A DNA stretch of 33,798 nucleotides from JAWXUT01 sp044426075 (GTDB taxonomy: Bacteria; Bacillota; Clostridia; Christensenellales; DTU072), in NCBI GenBank assembly GCA_044426075.1, contig JAWXUT010000004.1, positions 1-33,798 on the forward strand, given 5' to 3'. The position numbers and the translations under genes are program-made. Positions 30,934 to 33,798 of the stretch are shown here, piece after piece. The stretch's first letter is position 1. Every line of letters begins with the position of its first letter. Under the pieces are notes generated by a model. The model ran no database searches. It saw nothing but the letters and a program-made list of their open reading frames with translations, and was not told where the DNA came from.

Positions 30934-31404
30934 ATGCCAAGAAGAAGTGGTGTCCCAAAACGTGACGTTTTGCCAGATCCAATATACAATTCAAAGGTAA
31001 TTACTAAACTTATCAACCAAATTATGTTGGATGGTGAGCGTGGTGTTGCCCAAAAGATCGTTTATGAAGCTTTTGCTATTGTTGAAGCAAAGTTAGGTCA
31101 AGCACCTGACGAAGTTTTTCAAAAAGCTTTAGAAAACATTATGCCTACTCTAGAGGTTAAAGCTCGCCGTGTTGGTGGAGCTAACTATCAAGTTCCTCTA
31201 GAAATCAGACCTGATCGTCGCCAAACACTAGGAATTCGTTGGATGGTTCTATTTGCTCGTAAACGTAGCGAAAGAACTATGAAAGAAAGACTAGCTGGTG
31301 AGATTACAGATGCATTTAACAACGCTGGTGGCGCTGTTAAGAAGAAAGAAGATACCCACCGTATGGCAGAAGCTAACAAAGCATTTGCACATTTCCGTTG
31401 GTAG
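30934..31404 (+). CDS. rpsG: 30S ribosomal protein S7
   Basis: A 156-aa primary 16S rRNA-binding protein that organises the 30S head. Landmarks: MPRRSGVPKRDVLPDP, SKVITKLINQIMLDGERGVA, ENIMPTLEVKARRVGGANYQ, EIRPDRRQTLGIRW and the end EANKAFAHFRW. Length is the standard 156. ATG at 30934 follows TAGGAGGA, 36 bases after rpsL. In other bacteria S7 is the autoregulator of the str operon, so it is the natural candidate ligand for leader or intercistronic structures here. Confidence 0.98.
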   Translation: MPRRSGVPKRDVLPDPIYNSKVITKLINQIMLDGERGVAQKIVYEAFAIVEAKLGQAPDEVFQKALENIMPTLEVKARRVGGANYQVPLEIRPDRRQTLGIRWMVLFARKRSERTMKERLAGEITDAFNNAGGAVKKKEDTHRMAEANKAFAHFRW

Positions 31405-31543
31405 AATCGAATATATTGCACAAATTTGTCAATATATCTAATGCAATGAAGCAATACAAAGTTAAGAACGGTATTCAAAATTGCCGTTCTTAATTTTAAG
31501 TTAATACAGTCCCACTTAGCGGACAGAATTAGAGGAAATAAAT
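31405..31543 (+). promoter_or_regulatory. rpsG-fusA intercistronic region with two hairpins
   Basis: ATATATTG (31411-31418) pairs with CAATATAT (31430-31437) around a self-complementary centre. TTAAGAACGG (31462-31471) pairs perfectly with CCGTTCTTAA (31484-31493) around a 12-base loop, followed by only four T. The second hairpin could be a leaky terminator that lowers fusA relative to rpsLG. No promoter is evident before fusA. Confidence 0.55.
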
Positions 31544-33616
31544 ATGTCAAGAGAATTCCCAATTAGTAAATTAAGAAACATTGGTATCATGGCTCATATT
31601 GATGCTGGTAAGACTACTACAACTGAGCGTATCTTGTATTACACAGGTAAAACACATAAGATAGGTGAAGTTCATGAAGGCGCAGCTACAATGGACTGGA
31701 TGGTTCAAGAGCAAGAAAGAGGTATTACAATTACTTCTGCTGCTACAACTTGTCAGTGGGCTGGTCATGTTATCAATATTATCGACACCCCTGGTCACGT
31801 TGACTTTACTGTTGAAGTTGAAAGAAGTTTGCGTGTACTTGATGGTGCTGTTGCTGTTTTCTGTGCAAAAGGTGGCGTTGAGCCTCAATCAGAAACAGTT
31901 TGGAGACAAGCTGAGAAGTACAATGTACCACGTATGGCATTCGTTAACAAAATGGATATCAATGGTGCTGACTTCTACAACGTTGTTGAAATGATGAAAT
32001 CACGTTTGGGTGCAAACGCAATTCCAATCGCTTTGCCAATCGGTAAAGAAGATTCATTTATCGGTATTATTGATCTTATTAAGAACGAAGCTATTATCTA
32101 CACAGATAACCTAGGCACAGTTCAAGATCACACAGAGATTCCAGATGAGTACAAAGACGAAGCTGCTGAAGCACGTGCGGCACTTATGGAAGTTATCGCT
32201 GAAACTGATGAAGATATGATGGAAAGATTCTTTAACGGTGAAGAGTTCACAGAAGAAGAAATCTGGGCAACATTGCGTAAACTAACAATCGATATGAAGA
32301 TTACACCAGTACTTTGCGGTACAGCTTACCGTAACAAAGGTGTTCAACAATTATTAGATGCTGTTGTAGCACTAATGCCATCACCACTAGATGTTCCTGC
32401 AATTACAGGTGAGTGGGAAGGCGAAGCTATGGTTAGAGAGAGCAGTGATGATGTTCCACTAGCAGGTTTAGCATTTAAGATTGCAGCTGACCCATTTGTT
32501 GGTAAGTTGACATTCTACCGTATTTACAGCGGTGTGTTAAAAGCTGGTAGCACAGTTTACAACTCATTTAAGCAACAAAAAGAGAGAATCGGTCGTATCG
32601 TTCGTATGCACGCTAACAGCCGTACCGATCTTGATGAAGCTTATGCAGGTGATATCGTAGCAATCGTTGGTCTAAAAGTAACCACTACTGGTGAAACTTT
32701 ATGTGACCAATCTGCTCCAGTTATACTAGAAAACATGGTCTTCCCAGATCCAGTTATCCGTGTAGCTATCGAGCCAAAAACTAAACTAGGTCAAGAGAAA
32801 ATGGGTCTTGCACTAAACAAACTTTCAGATGAAGATCCAACATTCCGCACATACACAGACAAAGAAACTGGACAAACCATTATCGCTGGTATGGGTGAAT
32901 TGCACTTAGAAATCATCGTAGATAGACTTTTGCGTGAGTTTAAAGTTGAAGCTAACGTTGGTAAACCACAAGTTGCTTATCGTGAGACTATCCGTAAAGA
33001 AGCTCGCGGTGATGGTAAATTTGTTCGCCAATCTGGTGGTAAAGGTCAATATGGTCACGCTGTTATCATAATGAGCCCACAAGAGCCAGGTGCAGGTATC
33101 GAATTTATCGATGAAACTGTTGGCGGTTCAGTACCAAAAGAATACATCAAGTGTGTTGAAGAAGGCGTTAAAGATGCAGCTAAGGGCGGTATCGTTGCTG
33201 GTTACGAATTGGTTGACTTTAAAGTTCGCCTAATTGATGGTAGCTACCACGAAGTTGACTCTTCAGAAATGGCATTTAAAATTGCTGGTAGTATGGCTCT
33301 TAAAGATGCTTGTGCTAAAGCTGGCGCAACTATTCTTGAACCAGTTATGGCAGTTGAAGTTACTGCACCAAGTGAATATCTTGGCGATATGATAGGAACT
33401 GTTACTGCAAGACGTGGTATGATTAAAACCACTGATGACAGAAACGGAATCAAAGTACTTGCAGCTGATGTTCCACTATCAGAAATGTTCGGTTACGCAA
33501 CAGTTTTGCGTAGTGCAACACAAGGTAGAGGTAACTACACAATGCAACTAGATAGCTATCACGAAGTTCCTAAGTCAATCTTAGAGACAATTGTTGGCGC
33601 TAGAGCTAAAAAATAA
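31544..33616 (+). CDS. fusA: Elongation factor G
   Basis: A 690-aa translational GTPase that drives translocation on the ribosome. G motifs: AHIDAGKTTTTERIL (G1, about 17-31), RGITITSAATT (G2 region), DTPGHVDF (G3) and NKMD (G4). Domain IV is recognised by the GKGQYGHAVI loop region and domain V by EVTAPSEYLGDMIGTVTARRG. Length and the EF-G-1 type sequence are typical of the housekeeping factor. ATG at 31544 follows TTAGAGGAA. Confidence 0.98.
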   Translation: MSREFPISKLRNIGIMAHIDAGKTTTTERILYYTGKTHKIGEVHEGAATMDWMVQEQERGITITSAATTCQWAGHVINIIDTPGHVDFTVEVERSLRVLDGAVAVFCAKGGVEPQSETVWRQAEKYNVPRMAFVNKMDINGADFYNVVEMMKSRLGANAIPIALPIGKEDSFIGIIDLIKNEAIIYTDNLGTVQDHTEIPDEYKDEAAEARAALMEVIAETDEDMMERFFNGEEFTEEEIWATLRKLTIDMKITPVLCGTAYRNKGVQQLLDAVVALMPSPLDVPAITGEWEGEAMVRESSDDVPLAGLAFKIAADPFVGKLTFYRIYSGVLKAGSTVYNSFKQQKERIGRIVRMHANSRTDLDEAYAGDIVAIVGLKVTTTGETLCDQSAPVILENMVFPDPVIRVAIEPKTKLGQEKMGLALNKLSDEDPTFRTYTDKETGQTIIAGMGELHLEIIVDRLLREFKVEANVGKPQVAYRETIRKEARGDGKFVRQSGGKGQYGHAVIIMSPQEPGAGIEFIDETVGGSVPKEYIKCVEEGVKDAAKGGIVAGYELVDFKVRLIDGSYHEVDSSEMAFKIAGSMALKDACAKAGATILEPVMAVEVTAPSEYLGDMIGTVTARRGMIKTTDDRNGIKVLAADVPLSEMFGYATVLRSATQGRGNYTMQLDSYHEVPKSILETIVGARAKK

Positions 33617-33628
33617 TAGACAAAACTG

Positions 33629-33658
33629 CTATTCTGCCTAAAAAAATGGGTAGAATAG
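33629..33658 (+). other. Hairpin between fusA and tuf without a T tract
   Basis: CTATTCT (33629-33635) pairs with AGAATAG (33652-33658), with an inner CC / GG pairing and an A-rich loop. It is followed by A residues, so it is not a standard intrinsic terminator on the plus strand. It may be an mRNA-end or processing structure. Confidence 0.45.
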
Positions 33659-33678
33659 AAAAAAGTTTATAAAATAAC

Positions 33679-33707
33679 TAGACAATATTATTATATTGTA
33701 TTATAAT
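33679..33707 (+). promoter_or_regulatory. tuf promoter
   Basis: TAGACA (33679-33684), a 17-bp spacer and TATAAT (33702-33707), about 40 bases upstream of tuf. It allows EF-Tu to be made in excess of EF-G. Confidence 0.7.
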
Positions 33708-33746
33708 TAAAACAAATAAAAGAATATTCTTGGAGGAATAATTAAA

Positions 33747-33798
33747 ATGGCAAAATCCAAATTTGAAAGAAATAAGCCACACGTTAACGTTGGTACTA
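33747..33798 (+). CDS. tuf: Elongation factor Tu (5' end only)
   Basis: Only the first 17 codons are in the window (MAKSKFERNKPHVNVGT), a standard EF-Tu start leading to the G1 loop. ATG at 33747 follows TTGGAGGAA. EF-Tu delivers aminoacyl-tRNA to the ribosome. Its place after fusA is the usual str-operon order. Confidence 0.95.
   Translation, partial: MAKSKFERNKPHVNVGT

Noticed and set aside
1..33798. CRISPR array, tRNA, rRNA, insertion sequence or prophage
   Set aside because: No repeat-spacer pattern, cloverleaf, rRNA-like sequence, transposase or terminal inverted repeats were found by eye. The repeats in the membrane block are diverged coding paralogues.

Overview
The window looks like chromosome from a low-GC Bacillota lineage, probably Clostridia-like. 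Coding is AT-rich, Shine-Dalgarno sequences are strong (AGGAGG type), and promoters have exact 17-bp spacers, mostly with an extended -10. The core genes are typical Bacillota versions: small RqcP, ComF with a Zn finger, RecD2, L33 with a CxxC pair and a DUF1540 protein. I cannot assign a genus.

Layout: (1) 1-2418, a frameshifted TIM-barrel sugar isomerase/epimerase gene running off the left edge, divergent from a GPH-family sugar:cation symporter. The two promoters are placed so that both mRNAs look leaderless. (2) 2848-10525, a lineage-specific block of ten genes that I cannot match to a named family. It holds six proteins with four predicted membrane segments and four short soluble proteins sharing a conserved Pro-rich motif (FIQLTPxVQPIPLVPYSTQ type). 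The motif is also fused to a four-TM domain in two or three of the membrane proteins, one of which starts with a RanBP2-type zinc finger. This is the candidate undescribed system. (3) 10552-10840, a strong hairpin terminator or attenuator and then acpP. (4) 10880-14528, rpmG-secE-nusG-rplK-rplA, then rplJ-rplL with its own promoter and an L10-type leader. (5) 14551-16868, a DUF1540 gene (-), rplI (+), and ispDF and rqcP (-), which separate rplJL from rpoBC. (6) 17144-30125, rpoB-rpoC-metK-recD2-comF-tsaD on one strand with tiny gaps, probably one long transcription unit. (7) 30221-33798, the str operon: rpsL (with a long structured leader), rpsG and fusA, then tuf with its own promoter, cut by the right edge.

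Regions 4, 6 and 7 supply transcription and translation machinery. The membrane block sits directly upstream of acpP and the rpmG-secE-nusG operon and has its own promoters and terminators. Its short motif proteins alternate with four-TM proteins, and fused forms exist, so I infer that they act together at the membrane, with the motif proteins on the cytoplasmic side. Function is unknown. No tRNA, rRNA, CRISPR array, transposase or phage gene was recognised.
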